Assembly: GCF_002879865.1 (NCBI RefSeq)
Contig: NZ_PNXY01000006.1
Location: forward strand, 248,001-312,000
From: Paraburkholderia rhynchosiae
GTDB taxonomy: Bacteria > Pseudomonadota > Gammaproteobacteria > Burkholderiales > Burkholderiaceae
DNA: 64,000 nucleotides
Reading direction: 5' to 3'
This document shows, piece by piece, positions 18,884-28,178 of the stretch (position 1 is the stretch's first letter; every line of letters starts with the position of its first letter). Under the pieces are notes generated by a model that searched no databases, had not been told where the DNA came from, and saw nothing but the letters and a program-made list of their open reading frames with translations. A program made the position numbers and the translations under genes.

Positions 18884-20089
18884 GTGCCCAACGTCTCCGA
18901 CACGCCCTATCTCGAACGCGGCACCCGCGCCTATTGGCGCGCCAGCATCGCGTTGCTTTTCGCCGGCTACGCCACGTTCTCACTGCTCTACTGCGTGCAG
19001 CCGTTGCTGCCGTCGTTTTCTTCGGCGTTTAACGTAACGCCTGCGCAAAGCAGCCTCACCGTCTCGCTGACGACAGCCGCGCTCGCGCTCGCGATCTTCG
19101 TGGCCGGCTTTGTCTCCGAAGGCTGGAGCCGTCACAAGCTGATGACCATGTCGCTTACCGTCTCCGCGTTGCTCACCATCGGTGTCTCCATTGCGCCGCA
19201 GTGGCATCAGTTGCTGTTGCTGCGCGCGCTCGAAGGTCTCGCGCTCGGCGGCGTGCCGGCCGTCGCCATGGCTTATCTCGCGGAAGAAGTGCATCCGGAC
19301 GGGCTCGGTCTCGCGATGGGCCTGTATGTCGGCGGCACGGCAATCGGCGGAATGGCGGGGCGCGTAATCACCGGCGTCGTCGCGGATCTGTTTTCGTGGC
19401 GCGTCGCCATCGGCACGATCGGCGCGCTCGGCATTCTGTCGATGCTCGCGTTTCGCGCGCTGTTGCCGCCGTCGCGTCATTTCGTGCCGCGGCGCGGGCT
19501 CGGTTTCATGCATCACCGCAGCGCGCTGCTCCGGCAATTCACGCGGCCCGGCCTGCCTTTGCTGTTCCTGCTAGGTTTCGCGCTGATGGGGAGCTTCGTC
19601 ACGCTATATAACTACATCGGCTACCGGCTACTCGCGCCGCCGTACCGGTTGAGTCAAACGGAGATTGGCGCGATCTTCGTCGTGTATCTGACAGGCGTCG
19701 TGGCGTCGCCATGGTCGGGACGCATGGCCGATACGTTCGGGCGCGCTCGCGTGCTAACCGCGAGCTTGCTGTTGATGGCCTTCGGTCTCGCGCTCACCAT
19801 GTCGAGTCCGCTCGCGGCGATTGTCGGCGGCATCGCGTGCGTGACGTTCGGCTTCTTCGCGGGGCACGCTGTCGCAAGCGGCTGGGTAGGACGTCTTGCG
19901 AAAGAAGCCAAAGGTCAGGCCGCCGCGCTCTATCTGCTTGCGTATTACATCGGCTCGAGTGTGATCGGTTCGTATGGCGGTCACATGTGGGCCGGTTACG
20001 GATGGAACGGCGTCGCGGGATTGGTAAGTGCGTTGCTCGCGATAGGCGTGCTCGCGACCTTCAGATTGCGTCGATATGACCAGGTTTGA
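18884..20089 (+). CDS. MFS transporter, YnfM-like
   Basis: Inner-membrane major facilitator protein of 401 residues with 12 predicted helices. It shows the YnfM/arabinose-efflux-like pattern: FAGYATFSLLYCVQPLLPSF in helix 1, and a loop 2-3 region (EGWSRHKLM) in place of the common G-R-R-P signature. The start is GTG 18884; no stronger upstream start exists in frame. Members are drug or metabolite exporters with unknown substrates. It is a single-gene unit. Confidence 0.88.
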   Translation: MPNVSDTPYLERGTRAYWRASIALLFAGYATFSLLYCVQPLLPSFSSAFNVTPAQSSLTVSLTTAALALAIFVAGFVSEGWSRHKLMTMSLTVSALLTIGVSIAPQWHQLLLLRALEGLALGGVPAVAMAYLAEEVHPDGLGLAMGLYVGGTAIGGMAGRVITGVVADLFSWRVAIGTIGALGILSMLAFRALLPPSRHFVPRRGLGFMHHRSALLRQFTRPGLPLLFLLGFALMGSFVTLYNYIGYRLLAPPYRLSQTEIGAIFVVYLTGVVASPWSGRMADTFGRARVLTASLLLMAFGLALTMSSPLAAIVGGIACVTFGFFAGHAVASGWVGRLAKEAKGQAAALYLLAYYIGSSVIGSYGGHMWAGYGWNGVAGLVSALLAIGVLATFRLRRYDQV

Positions 20090-20396
20090 GCGCGAACGGC
20101 GAATCGGCGGCTGTGTCTTTCACACCGCTCGCGGCAATTGACCCCGCATCGGAGAAGCGAGCAAAGTAAGGCGTGCGTAAGCAAATGCTTCACACTTTTG
20201 TGCGCGTTTGCTGCGTCGCCGCGAACGCTTCAAGCCTTGCAGGGAATGGCTTCTGCGGCTTGCGAATAAGCGTCCAGAAGCTACTGTAAGCGGCTACGTC
20301 GATTGAACCGTCATCTATACTCAAAGCGAGCGTTTGCAGCGCATGACTCTGAAAACAGAGCCGCTGCTTTCGCGGCTGATACAAATGGAGACGGGT
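20090..20396. other. Intergenic region, no gene recognised
   Basis: The 307 bases hold an imperfect GCGGCTGTG/CACACCGC hairpin at about 20108-20132, which could help end the MFS transcript though it lacks a T-run. A TATACT box at 20316-20321 is a possible -10 element for the small membrane protein gene; its -35 element is weak. Confidence 0.4.
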
Positions 20397-20582
20397 ATGA
20401 CGACCTATTTCACGATCGGCGATTTCATTCTGGTCATTCCGATGGCGCTGGCCGGGGCATTGTTCGTAGGCGCACTCCCTTGCAAAACGGAATTGCGGCA
20501 CAACGCGCTGCGCGTGCTTGGCGCGCTGCTCGGCGTGGTGTTCGCGGTCGTGCTGGTCGAAGGCTTGCCGGCGCTGGTATAG
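20397..20582 (+). CDS. Small two-helix membrane protein, unknown function
   Basis: Reads 61 residues from ATG 20397, six bases after GGAG; longer in-frame starts lack a ribosome-binding site. It has two hydrophobic helices (FILVIPMALAGALFVGALP and VLGALLGVVFAVVLVEGL) joined by a short basic turn, and no motif I recognise. It is followed immediately by a strong terminator, which supports a genuine transcript. Confidence 0.6.
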   Translation: MTTYFTIGDFILVIPMALAGALFVGALPCKTELRHNALRVLGALLGVVFAVVLVEGLPALV

Positions 20583-20584
20583 CG

Positions 20585-20615
20585 AAAAAAGCCGCCTGAC
20601 GGGCGGCTTTCGTTT
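20585..20615. terminator. Bidirectional terminator
   Basis: Stem GCCGCC/GGCGGC at 20591-20607, flanked by an A-run on the left and TTTCGTTTG on the right. It lies between the small membrane protein gene and the convergent reductase gene and can serve both. Confidence 0.85.
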
Positions 20616-20648
20616 GTCCTTTGCATGGCGGCAGCAGCGTCGCCGGAA

Positions 20649-21692
20649 TCAGATCGCCTGATCCGTCGACGGCTTTTCCCACAGGTTGACGCCGCCTTCG
20701 GTCGCATAGCGGTCGATCTCCGCCAGTTCATCTTTCGAGAACGCGAGGTTCTTCAACGCGCCGACGTTCTCGCGCACCTGTTCAGCACGGCTCGCGCCGA
20801 TCAGCACCGACGTCACGCGCGGATCGCGCAGCGCCCACGCGAGCGCCATCTGCGCAAGGCTTTGTCCGCGACGCTGCGCGATGTCATTCAGCTTGCGCAC
20901 GTGCTCGATATTCTCCGCGCTCAAATGCTCCTGCTTCAGCGAACCGCCGCCCGGCTTGTTGACGCGCGCGTCTTCCGGTACGCCGTTCAGGTACTTGCCG
21001 GTGAGGAGACCCTGCGCGAGCGGCGTGAAGGCAATCGTGCCCGCGCCGACCTGTTCGAGCGTGTCGAGCAGCTCACGTTCGATCCAGCGATTGAGCATGT
21101 TGTACGCGGGCTGATGAATCAACAGCGGCACCTTGTATTCGGCGAGCAGCTTCGCCATTTCAAGCGTCTTGCTTGCCGAGTACGACGAAATACCGATGTA
21201 CAACGCCTTGCCCTGTTGCACGGCGCTCGCCAATGCGCCGGCGGTTTCTTCGAGCGGCGTGTTCGCATCGAAGCGATGCGAATAGAAAATATCGACGTAG
21301 TCCAGACCCATGCGCTTCAAGCTCTGATCGAGACTCGCGAGCACATACTTGCGCGAACCGCCGCCTTGTCCGTACGGCCCGGGCCACATATCCCAACCGG
21401 CCTTGGATGAAATCAGCAGCTCGTCGCGATACGGCTTGAAGTCGTCCTTGAAGTGACGGCCGAAGTTCGTTTCGGCGCTGCCGTAAGGCGGCCCATAGTT
21501 GTTCGCGAGATCGAAGTGGGTGATGCCCAGGTCGAACGCCGTATGCAGAATTTCGCGTTGAGTCGAGAGCGGCGTGGTATCGCCGAAGTTGTGCCACAAG
21601 CCGAGCGACAGTGCGGGAAGTTTGAGACCCGTCTTGCCGCACACGCGGTATTGCATGTCCGAATAGCGTTCTGAAGCTGCTTCGTAAGCCAT
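20649..21692 (-). CDS. gpr: L-glyceraldehyde 3-phosphate reductase (aldo/keto reductase)
   Basis: Aldo/keto reductase of 347 residues resembling E. coli YghZ. The catalytic tetrad is seen as Asp and Tyr in FDLANNYGPPYGSAE (residues 60-74), Lys in LLISSKAGWDM near 95, and His in DIFYSHRFD near 131. The NADPH-binding end has VLIGASRAEQVREN. The family reduces L-glyceraldehyde 3-phosphate and other aldehydes, including methylglyoxal. It is a single gene sharing a terminator with its convergent neighbour. Confidence 0.9.
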   Translation of the reverse strand: MAYEAASERYSDMQYRVCGKTGLKLPALSLGLWHNFGDTTPLSTQREILHTAFDLGITHFDLANNYGPPYGSAETNFGRHFKDDFKPYRDELLISSKAGWDMWPGPYGQGGGSRKYVLASLDQSLKRMGLDYVDIFYSHRFDANTPLEETAGALASAVQQGKALYIGISSYSASKTLEMAKLLAEYKVPLLIHQPAYNMLNRWIERELLDTLEQVGAGTIAFTPLAQGLLTGKYLNGVPEDARVNKPGGGSLKQEHLSAENIEHVRKLNDIAQRRGQSLAQMALAWALRDPRVTSVLIGASRAEQVRENVGALKNLAFSKDELAEIDRYATEGGVNLWEKPSTDQAI

Positions 21693-21905
21693 TGCTAGAG
21701 TCCTTGATGATGATGTCGCCCGATGATCACAGGCGTGGGCAATTGCATGCTGCGGGAGGCGCGCTGCTGTGGGTTTGGTTTATTTGTCCGGCCAGACCGC
21801 TATGGTAGCCAATCGACGTAATGCTTGCAGACGCCCACTATGCAGGATGGACGAGTGCTTGCCGGTCCCCTACACTTTGGCCGATCGAGCTTAATGGAGC
21901 GTTAA

Positions 21906-22112
21906 ATGACGAAGGCGATTTCAATCGCGCTGCTTGTCGGCGGCATTGTGTTGCTGTATTTCGGCGGACAGGCATTCAATTCGGTAAGCAGCGACGTCTC
22001 ACGCGTCTTTACCGGCTCGCCTTCGAACAAGGCGATCATGCTTATCGTAGGCGGCGTGGTTGCGACGCTCGCGGGAATTACGGGCATCGCTTTGTCCAGA
22101 CCCAAGCGTTAA
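21906..22112 (+). CDS. DUF3185-family small membrane protein
   Basis: Reads 68 residues from ATG 21906. Two hydrophobic helices (ISIALLVGGIVLLYFGGQAF and IMLIVGGVVATLAGITGIAL) flank a polar stretch (NSVSSDVSRVFTGSPSNK). The pattern and size match the DUF3185 family, which has no known function. GGAG lies near 21896, upstream of the ATG. It stands alone. Confidence 0.75.
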   Translation: MTKAISIALLVGGIVLLYFGGQAFNSVSSDVSRVFTGSPSNKAIMLIVGGVVATLAGITGIALSRPKR

Positions 22113-22159
22113 GCACCGAAGCGGCGCGGGCGTCGGCGGTGTCGAAAAGTATCGAAAAA

Positions 22160-22921
22160 TCAGAAGGCGATTTCAGGCTTCGCCGCCGAACGTGTGCCTG
22201 GTAGCGGCACGTTGCTCGCGCCGTGATACGTGTACACAAGCGAGAACTTCACCTGGTCGCTGAGGTTCTTGCCCGCCGAATGCAGCGTATTGCAGTGGAA
22301 GAACACCACGTCCCCGACTTTGAGTTCGGGCGATACGGCGGCACGAATCCATGCCTGATTTTCTTCGAGATCGGAGCGGAAGAACTTGGCCTCGTCAAAA
22401 CGCTCGCCTGTAAATGCGGCGCTGTGCGAGCCCGGCACAAACCATAGCGCGCCGTTGTCGATGGTTTCATTGCCCAGCGCGAGCCATACCGAAACCAGAT
22501 CGTCGCGCTCGAACGACCAGTAACGCACGTCGCGATGCCAGCCGGTCAGGCTGCCGTACGCCGGATGCTTGGTCATCATGCAGTTGTGATGCGCGCGCGA
22601 CAGGCGCGGTTCTTCACCGAAGTACAACTCCATCCAGCCGCGAATCTCCGGCGCCGTCGCCCAACGCGCAAAGCTCGGGTCACGGGCATACGCGTCCAGG
22701 AGCCGCCGCACGGTATGACCGCCGGGCGCCTGTTTCGAAGGCGGCGCGCCGGGATACTGCAAGTCCGCTTCAAACTCGATCGGCGCCGCGGCTTCCTGCA
22801 ACTGACGCTGCGCGAGCTGTTTCATGTCCTCGCAACGCTCGGGCGACACCAGGCCCGGCACGACGACAAAGCCCTGCTCCCGCAACGTATGAATCTGCTC
22901 TTTCTTCGAATGGAGTGACAT
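22160..22921 (-). CDS. Phytanoyl-CoA dioxygenase (PhyH)-family oxygenase
   Basis: Protein of 253 residues of the non-haem Fe(II)/2-oxoglutarate dioxygenase fold. The iron ligands appear as HRDVRYW (His-x-Asp, near residue 134) and the distal His in FFHCNTLHSAGKN near 224; a following Arg/Lys region would hold 2-oxoglutarate. The substrate cannot be told, since the family covers lipid, ectoine and secondary-metabolite hydroxylases. It is a single gene with no pathway partners nearby. Confidence 0.82.
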   Translation of the reverse strand: MSLHSKKEQIHTLREQGFVVVPGLVSPERCEDMKQLAQRQLQEAAAPIEFEADLQYPGAPPSKQAPGGHTVRRLLDAYARDPSFARWATAPEIRGWMELYFGEEPRLSRAHHNCMMTKHPAYGSLTGWHRDVRYWSFERDDLVSVWLALGNETIDNGALWFVPGSHSAAFTGERFDEAKFFRSDLEENQAWIRAAVSPELKVGDVVFFHCNTLHSAGKNLSDQVKFSLVYTYHGASNVPLPGTRSAAKPEIAF

Positions 22922-23404
22922 GGTGTTCCGTGACCGTCGACTAACCGATGTTCGATTGTAAAACGGGCGCGATCATACCGCGTGCTGTTTCACCCCCGCG
23001 CATTGAAACGAAGCTTGATTCAGGTCTGTGCGCTGCGCACTATTTTCATGCGGCACGCGAATTGCGCAGCACGCTCAGTGGGCAGATACGCACGACAATC
23101 GTTAGCCGCGGGACGTAGCGCGCAATCGCGCTAGAACCGCGACGCGTCCGTGAAAACCCGTATTCGCAGGGTAAAAACGGACTTTCTGACGTCACGAATC
23201 ACGTGTAGCCTGCATGCATGTTGATCGTTACTCCCGCCTGTTTGCGCGCCGCACGGGCCATCAAGGCCGGCTCCGCTGTCCGCCGCGCAATTTTCCATCG
23301 AATCCCGGGCTCCCGCGCCGTCTATCGCGATACCGCCATTGGCACGTTTGGTGCTGCCATTGGCGCACCTTTCGTCGCGTGACACGCTGCCTACTTGTGA
23401 AGCC
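22922..23404. other. Intergenic region, no gene recognised
   Basis: The 483 bases lie between divergent genes. It contains short inverted repeats (for example GCGCGCAATCGCGC near 23117) and a lower-GC patch around 23160-23230. No family-like ORF or RNA gene was recognised. Confidence 0.4.
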
Positions 23405-23776
23405 ATGCACACTCTTCTGAATACCCGTTTTACCCGCGCCGCACTCAAAGCCGCGCGTCCGGCGCGCCGCCATGTGGTTCGCGCGCTGCGCCACCACGCC
23501 ACGCGCACGCGCGCATTGGGCGAACAATGGCGCGATACCAAAGCGGTCGACGGCATCCGCACCTGGTTCAACACTTTCTTCTCGGCATTGCGCACGCGAG
23601 GCGGTTCGCGCCGCTTTTCGCTGCGCACGCTGCTGCGCAAACCGACGCCGCTGCGTCTAACCGCGATACAGCGCGCACCGGTCGCCGTGCCTGCACAAAG
23701 TGCCAGCCGCCGTCCGCGTCGCATGTCGACGAACGGCAGCACGGGCTGGTTTGCGTTCGCATTCGCGAGCCGTTAA
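23405..23776 (+). CDS. Basic hypothetical protein
   Basis: Reads 123 residues from ATG 23405 and is very rich in Arg, Ala and Thr, with few acidic residues. The strongest part is a helix-like segment (LGEQWRDTKAVDGIRTWFNT, near residues 38-57). The C-terminal half is Arg/Pro/Ser-rich. I recognise no family. It is followed, about 130 bases on, by a strong terminator shared with metK. It may be a real small basic protein or a fortuitous frame in GC-rich DNA. Confidence 0.4.
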   Translation: MHTLLNTRFTRAALKAARPARRHVVRALRHHATRTRALGEQWRDTKAVDGIRTWFNTFFSALRTRGGSRRFSLRTLLRKPTPLRLTAIQRAPVAVPAQSASRRPRRMSTNGSTGWFAFAFASR

Positions 23777-23903
23777 GCGGCTTTGCCACCGGCGCACGAT
23801 GTCGATGCGTTGACTTTGCGCCTTTTAGAGCGTGGCGTGTCAGCGCTGAAGCGACGCGTGATGCGAGCGCCTCGTGCGCTGTCCGCCCAAAACAGACGGC
23901 CAT

Positions 23904-23940
23904 AAAAAACCCCGCCGGCTTGCGCCGCGCGGGGTTTTTT
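23904..23940. terminator. Bidirectional terminator at the metK 3' end
   Basis: Twelve-pair stem AAAAAACCCCGC/GCGGGGTTTTTT around a 13-base loop. It has an A-run on one side and a T-run on the other and sits between the rightward hypothetical gene and leftward metK. Confidence 0.9.
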
Positions 23941-23966
23941 CACACTGAAGAAGCCAACCGCTAGCG

Positions 23967-25157
23967 TTAATCGGCCAGCGCGGCAACCGGTTCAGTGCCG
24001 GCAGCTTCGGCGAGTGCCAGAGCTTTATCAGTGGCTTCCCACGTGAATTCCGGCTCTTCGCGACCAAAGTGTCCATAGGCCGCGCTCTTCTCGTAGATGG
24101 GGCGCAGCAGGTCGAGCATCTGAATGATGCCCTTCGGACGCAGATCGAAATGCTCCTGCACGAGGCGCGTGATCGTTGCATCCGACACGCGGCCAGTGCC
24201 GAACGTATTGACCATCACCGAAGTCGGCTGAGCAACGCCGATTGCGTACGACACCTGGATCAGGCAGCGCGACGCGAGGCCGGCGGCCACGATATTTTTC
24301 GCGACATAACGGCCGGCATAAGCGGCCGAACGGTCGACCTTCGACGGATCCTTGCCCGAGAACGCGCCGCCGCCGTGCGGCGCCGCGCCGCCGTACGTAT
24401 CGACGATGATCTTGCGGCCCGTGAGACCGCAATCGCCTTGCGGGCCGCCGATCACGAACCGGCCCGTCGGGTTCACCAGGAACTTGATGTCGCCCTTGAT
24501 GAGTTCCGCCGGCAGCGTCGGCTTGATGACTTCTTCGATCACGGCTTCGCGCAGCAGGTCGAGCTCGATGTCCGGCGAATGCTGCGTGGACAGCACCACG
24601 GTGTCGATGGAGTGCGGCTTGCCGTCGACATAACGCACGGTGACTTGCGACTTCGCGTCCGGACGCAGCCAGGGCAAACGGCCGTCACGGCGCAGATTCG
24701 CTTGACGCTCGACAAGACGATGCGACAGGTGGATCGGCAACGGCATCAGTTCGGGCGTTTCTTCGCACGCGTAACCGAACATCAAGCCTTGGTCCCCGGC
24801 GCCCTGGTCGAGGTTGTTGTCGTGCGCGCGGTCCACGCCTTGCGCGATGTCCGGCGACTGCTTGTCATACGCGACAAGCACCGCGCAACCGCGGTAGTCG
24901 ATACCGTAGTCGGTGTTGTCGTAACCGATGCGCTTGATCGTGTTGCGCGCAACCTGAATGTAGTCGACATTCGCGGTCGTGGTGATTTCGCCCGCGAGCA
25001 CGACCAGGCCGGTGTTGCACAGCGTTTCGGCCGCGACACGCGAGTATTTGTCCTGCGTCAGGATGGCGTCGAGAATCGCGTCGGAAATCTGATCCGCGAC
25101 TTTGTCGGGATGGCCTTCCGAAACGGATTCGGAGGTAAAGAGATAGTCGTTTGCCAC
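23967..25157 (-). CDS. metK: S-adenosylmethionine synthetase
   Basis: Enzyme of 396 residues that makes S-adenosylmethionine from methionine and ATP. It has [12 protein letters not shown] at residues 8-19 (ATP and metal binding), [12 protein letters not shown] near 118, [19 protein letters not shown] near 260 (P-loop-like) and a standard C-terminus. The start is GTG 25157, seven bases after AGGAGT, giving the family N-terminus; the longer frame upstream is the leader RNA. The 170-base leader is highly structured and is a candidate S-adenosylmethionine-sensing element (see separate entry). It is a single gene, divergent from the acyltransferase. Confidence 0.96.
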   Translation of the reverse strand: MANDYLFTSESVSEGHPDKVADQISDAILDAILTQDKYSRVAAETLCNTGLVVLAGEITTTANVDYIQVARNTIKRIGYDNTDYGIDYRGCAVLVAYDKQSPDIAQGVDRAHDNNLDQGAGDQGLMFGYACEETPELMPLPIHLSHRLVERQANLRRDGRLPWLRPDAKSQVTVRYVDGKPHSIDTVVLSTQHSPDIELDLLREAVIEEVIKPTLPAELIKGDIKFLVNPTGRFVIGGPQGDCGLTGRKIIVDTYGGAAPHGGGAFSGKDPSKVDRSAAYAGRYVAKNIVAAGLASRCLIQVSYAIGVAQPTSVMVNTFGTGRVSDATITRLVQEHFDLRPKGIIQMLDLLRPIYEKSAAYGHFGREEPEFTWEATDKALALAEAAGTEPVAALAD

Positions 25158-25224
25158 GTTGCAGACTCCTGTTTGGTGGTTACGGTTGAGTTTCACGTAG
25201 CCAGCTTCGGGAGCCTTGAAGCGG

Positions 25225-25332
25225 CGACGCTTTAGCGGATTACCTTGCCAGCAAGCGCTTATCACGTGACTTATCACGTGGATCGCACCGCCCGGCTTCG
25301 CCCCGCAAGTTGTCTATTAACTCGGCGAAGCC
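25225..25332 (-). promoter_or_regulatory. Candidate SAM-II-like riboswitch in the metK leader
   Basis: On the minus strand a nine-pair stem (GGCTTCGCC at 25332-25324 with GGCGAAGCC at 25302-25294) encloses a loop beginning GAGTTAATA. Its 3' part GCGG can pair with CCGC just before TAAAG, and GAC with GTC just after. This is an H-type pseudoknot like SAM-II. Two further perfect hairpins (CACGTGA-TAAG-TCACGTG, 25263-25280; CTTGC-TG-GCAAG, 25244-25255) fill the joining loop. A competing hairpin AAGCG/CGCTT (25219-25232) includes part of the conserved strand. Family membership is inferred; the sequence is more divergent than the metX element. Confidence 0.45.
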
Positions 25333-25335
25333 CTT

Positions 25336-25341
25336 ATTATA
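25336..25341 (-). promoter_or_regulatory. metK promoter -10 box
   Basis: Perfect TATAAT on the minus strand. The likely transcript start, six or seven bases on, falls at the first base pairs of the leader stem. The -35 element is weak (GTGACA at a 15-base spacing). Confidence 0.65.
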
Positions 25342-25443
25342 GCGACTTCCATTGATTGTCACAGAGTGTCCACGAGTGCGGTATTACGTCAACTTCTCCG
25401 CTTTCCTGAACCCCGTCACGGGAAGCGCCTCCGCGGAGGCCAC

Positions 25444-26328
25444 ATGCTGACCCGCTATGGAGCCCGGCTCGCGATCGGCCTGTTGAAACTGTTTGCGCTG
25501 TTGCCCTATGGTCTTATCGCCCGTCTCGGCGACGGCCTCGGCTGGCTGCTGTACCAGATTCCGAGCCGGCGCAAGCATATCGTCCATATCAACCTCACGC
25601 TGTGCTTCCCTGAGTGGAGCGACGCGCGCCGCAAAGACGTCGCGCAGAAGCATTTCCGTCACGCGATCCGCAGCTACCTCGAACGCAGCGTGCAATGGTT
25701 CGGCTCGGCGAAGAAGCTGGAGAAGCTGATTGAGCTCGATAGCGCGATCGATCTGACCGACCCGAATCTGCCGCCTACGCTGTTTCTCGGCTTTCACTTC
25801 GTCGGCATCGAGGCGGGCTCGATCTTTCTCAATTACTCGCTCAAGCGCCGTTGCGGCTCGCTCTATCAGCCGATGTCGAACCCTGAGTTCGAGGACGTCG
25901 CCAAGGCGGCGCGCGCGCGTTTTGGTGCGGACATGGCGAGCCGCGCCGACAGTGCGCGCGTCGTGCTGCGCTGGCTGCGCGAACGCAAGCCGGTCATGCT
26001 CGGCGCCGACATGGACTACGGCGCGCGCAATTCGACCTTCGTGCCGTTCTTCGACGTGCCGACGTGCACGCTGACGGCGGTCGGCCGTCTTGCGAAAGTC
26101 GGTCATGCGCAGGTGGTACCGTTCATCGGCGAAGTGCTGCCGAACTACAAGGGTTATCGCCTGAGAGTGTTCGAGCCGTGGGACAACTACCCAACCGGCG
26201 ACGACGACGCGGATGCACGGCGCATGAATGCCTTCCTGGAAAAACAGATTCCGTCGATGCCCGAGCAGTATTACTGGGTGCACAAACGTTTCAAGACGCG
26301 GCCGCCTGGCATGCCGAGCGTGTATTGA
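25444..26328 (+). CDS. Lipid A biosynthesis acyltransferase (LpxL/HtrB family)
   Basis: Membrane-anchored acyltransferase of 294 residues that adds a secondary acyl chain to Kdo2-lipid IVA. It has an N-terminal hydrophobic helix (residues 7-25) and the catalytic HX4E motif at His118-Glu123 in GFHFVGIEAG. Later conserved stretches are LGADMDYGARNSTFVPFF and the C-terminal YYWVHKRFKTRPPG. ATG 25444 follows GGAGG by four bases; an upstream GTG at 25366 is less likely. Whether it acts as LpxL or as a LpxM/LpxP-type enzyme cannot be told. Confidence 0.9.
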   Translation: MLTRYGARLAIGLLKLFALLPYGLIARLGDGLGWLLYQIPSRRKHIVHINLTLCFPEWSDARRKDVAQKHFRHAIRSYLERSVQWFGSAKKLEKLIELDSAIDLTDPNLPPTLFLGFHFVGIEAGSIFLNYSLKRRCGSLYQPMSNPEFEDVAKAARARFGADMASRADSARVVLRWLRERKPVMLGADMDYGARNSTFVPFFDVPTCTLTAVGRLAKVGHAQVVPFIGEVLPNYKGYRLRVFEPWDNYPTGDDDADARRMNAFLEKQIPSMPEQYYWVHKRFKTRPPGMPSVY

Positions 26329-26441
26329 AGCTGATGCCTGAACGTGGAGCGCCTTCGGCCGCACGCCATGCGCCAGGCATGCGAGCGTGGAATTAACGCC
26401 CCGTTCGGCTCACCTGTGGGCGCGTCACTTACAATAGCGTG

Positions 26442-27305
26442 ATGAAACTGAAATTCACCAAAATGCACGGCGCGGGCAACGACTTCGTCGTGCTCGACGG
26501 CTACACCCAACCGGTCAACCTGACGCCGGCGCAGGTGCGCGCGCTCGCGGACCGGCATTTCGGCGTGGGCGCCGACCAATTGCTGCTGGTCGAAAAGCCC
26601 ACGGTGGACGGCGTCGATTTCAGGTATCGCATCTTCAATTGCGACGGCGGGGAAGTCGAGCATTGCGGCAATGGCGCGCGCTGCTTCGTGAAGTTCGTGC
26701 GCGACCGCGGCCTGACAGATCAGCGCAGCGTCCGCGTGCAAGTGCAGAATGGCACGATCACGCTGACCATGCAGGAAAACGGCGAAGTGCTGGTCAATAT
26801 GGGCGCGCCGGTGTTCGACCCGGAGCGCGTGCCCTTCGCCACCAAAGGTCTGGAAGGACGCCGGGAAGGCGACGATACACTTTGGCCGCTCGACGTGAAC
26901 GGCACCACGCGCTGGATTTCGGTGGTATCGATGGGCAATCCGCACGCGGTGCAAGTGGTCGATGACGTCGAGGAGTTTGCTGTGCTCGTCGAAGGTCCGG
27001 TGATCGAGCGGCATGCGCGTTTCCCGCAGCGAGTGAACGCGGGTTTCATGCAGATCGTCGGCCGTAGCGAAATCAAACTGCGCGTGTATGAGCGCGGCGC
27101 TGGTGAAACGCTGGCGTGCGGCACGGGCGCATGTGCGGCAGTTGCAGCGGGCATCCGCCGCGGACTGCTGGAGGCGCCGGTGCTCGTCCATACGCATGGC
27201 GGCAAGCTCACTATCTCGTGGGACAGCAAGCACGAAGACGAACCGTTGCTGATGGCAGGCCCCGCCACGACCGTCTTCGAAGGCGAGATCGAACTGGCCG
27301 ATTGA
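26442..27305 (+). CDS. dapF: Diaminopimelate epimerase
   Basis: Cofactor-free racemase of 287 residues converting LL- to meso-diaminopimelate for lysine and peptidoglycan synthesis. Both catalytic cysteines are present: Cys75 in [11 protein letters not shown] and Cys226 in [10 protein letters not shown]. The N-terminus [15 protein letters not shown] is diagnostic, so ATG 26442 is chosen over the GTG three bases earlier. It begins a block (dapF, DUF484, xerC) that has the same order in E. coli. Confidence 0.97.
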   Translation: MKLKFTKMHGAGNDFVVLDGYTQPVNLTPAQVRALADRHFGVGADQLLLVEKPTVDGVDFRYRIFNCDGGEVEHCGNGARCFVKFVRDRGLTDQRSVRVQVQNGTITLTMQENGEVLVNMGAPVFDPERVPFATKGLEGRREGDDTLWPLDVNGTTRWISVVSMGNPHAVQVVDDVEEFAVLVEGPVIERHARFPQRVNAGFMQIVGRSEIKLRVYERGAGETLACGTGACAAVAAGIRRGLLEAPVLVHTHGGKLTISWDSKHEDEPLLMAGPATTVFEGEIELAD

Positions 27306-27405
27306 AGGTGTCCAGCTCAATGGCGCATGAATGATCCATTAACTCATTGACCGACTGACCGACGTGCCGCATCGAGGCGTCGTCTGTAGTCCTCTAGCCG
27401 AAACC

Positions 27406-28125
27406 ATGAACGATCGCGAAGTCGCCGAATACCTGCTCGCCAACCCCGATTTTTTCGCGGAACACGCGGAAATGCTCGCGACCATCCGGCTTGCGAACCC
27501 GCACGGCAAGGCCGCAGTGTCGCTGCAGGAGCGGCAGATGGAAATGTTGCGCGACAAGAACAAGCATCTTGAACGCCGGCTCGCCGAACTGCTGCGCTAC
27601 GGCCACGAGAACGACAGCATCGCCTCCAAGTTCAACCGCTGGACGATGCGCGTGATGGCCGAGCGCGATCCCTACGCGCTGCCCCGCACGATCGCCAATG
27701 GTTTGCGCGACATTTTCGACGTGCCGCAAGCCGCGCTGCGCGTGTGGGACGTGGCGGAGCCGTTTGCTCAGGCCGACTTCGCGCGCCACGTCGGCGAAGA
27801 AGTGCGTATCTTCGCGAACAGCCTCACGGCACCTTACTGCGGCGCGAACACCGGCTTCGAGGCAGCGCAGTGGCTCGTGCCGGCGGTCAGTGTTGCCGAC
27901 GAAAGCGCGTCCGGCGGCGCAGCGCCCGAGTCGGCGCATGTCACGGAGTCGATTGCGCTGCTTGCGCTGCGCGATCCCGAAGGCAAGGAAGAAGCATCGG
28001 CGTTCGGCCTGCTGGTCATGGGCTCAGCCGACGCGCGCCGTTTCCACGAGGGCATGGCGACCGACTTCCTTACGCAGATCGGCGGCCTCGCGAGCGCCGC
28101 GCTCAGCCGTCTTCTGCCGCGCTGA
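27406..28125 (+). CDS. DUF484-family protein (YigA-like)
   Basis: Protein of 239 residues. The N-terminal helix MNDREVAEYLLANPDFFAEH is followed by a coiled-coil segment (LQERQMEMLRDKNKHLERRL, about residues 39-58) and a GAF-like domain to the end. The function is unknown; it is conserved between dapF and xerC in many proteobacteria. ATG 27406 is the start that gives the family N-terminus. Confidence 0.9.
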   Translation: MNDREVAEYLLANPDFFAEHAEMLATIRLANPHGKAAVSLQERQMEMLRDKNKHLERRLAELLRYGHENDSIASKFNRWTMRVMAERDPYALPRTIANGLRDIFDVPQAALRVWDVAEPFAQADFARHVGEEVRIFANSLTAPYCGANTGFEAAQWLVPAVSVADESASGGAAPESAHVTESIALLALRDPEGKEEASAFGLLVMGSADARRFHEGMATDFLTQIGGLASAALSRLLPR

Positions 28126-28178
28126 TCCAGCGAGCGCCACGCGTTAGCCGCCAGCCAAAGCCAGCGATCAAGCCCACC

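Noticed and set aside
24069..25235. 388-codon open frame antisense to metK
   Set aside because: It mirrors metK codons in GC-rich DNA, has no family motif and runs through the metK leader; MetK on the other strand is certain.
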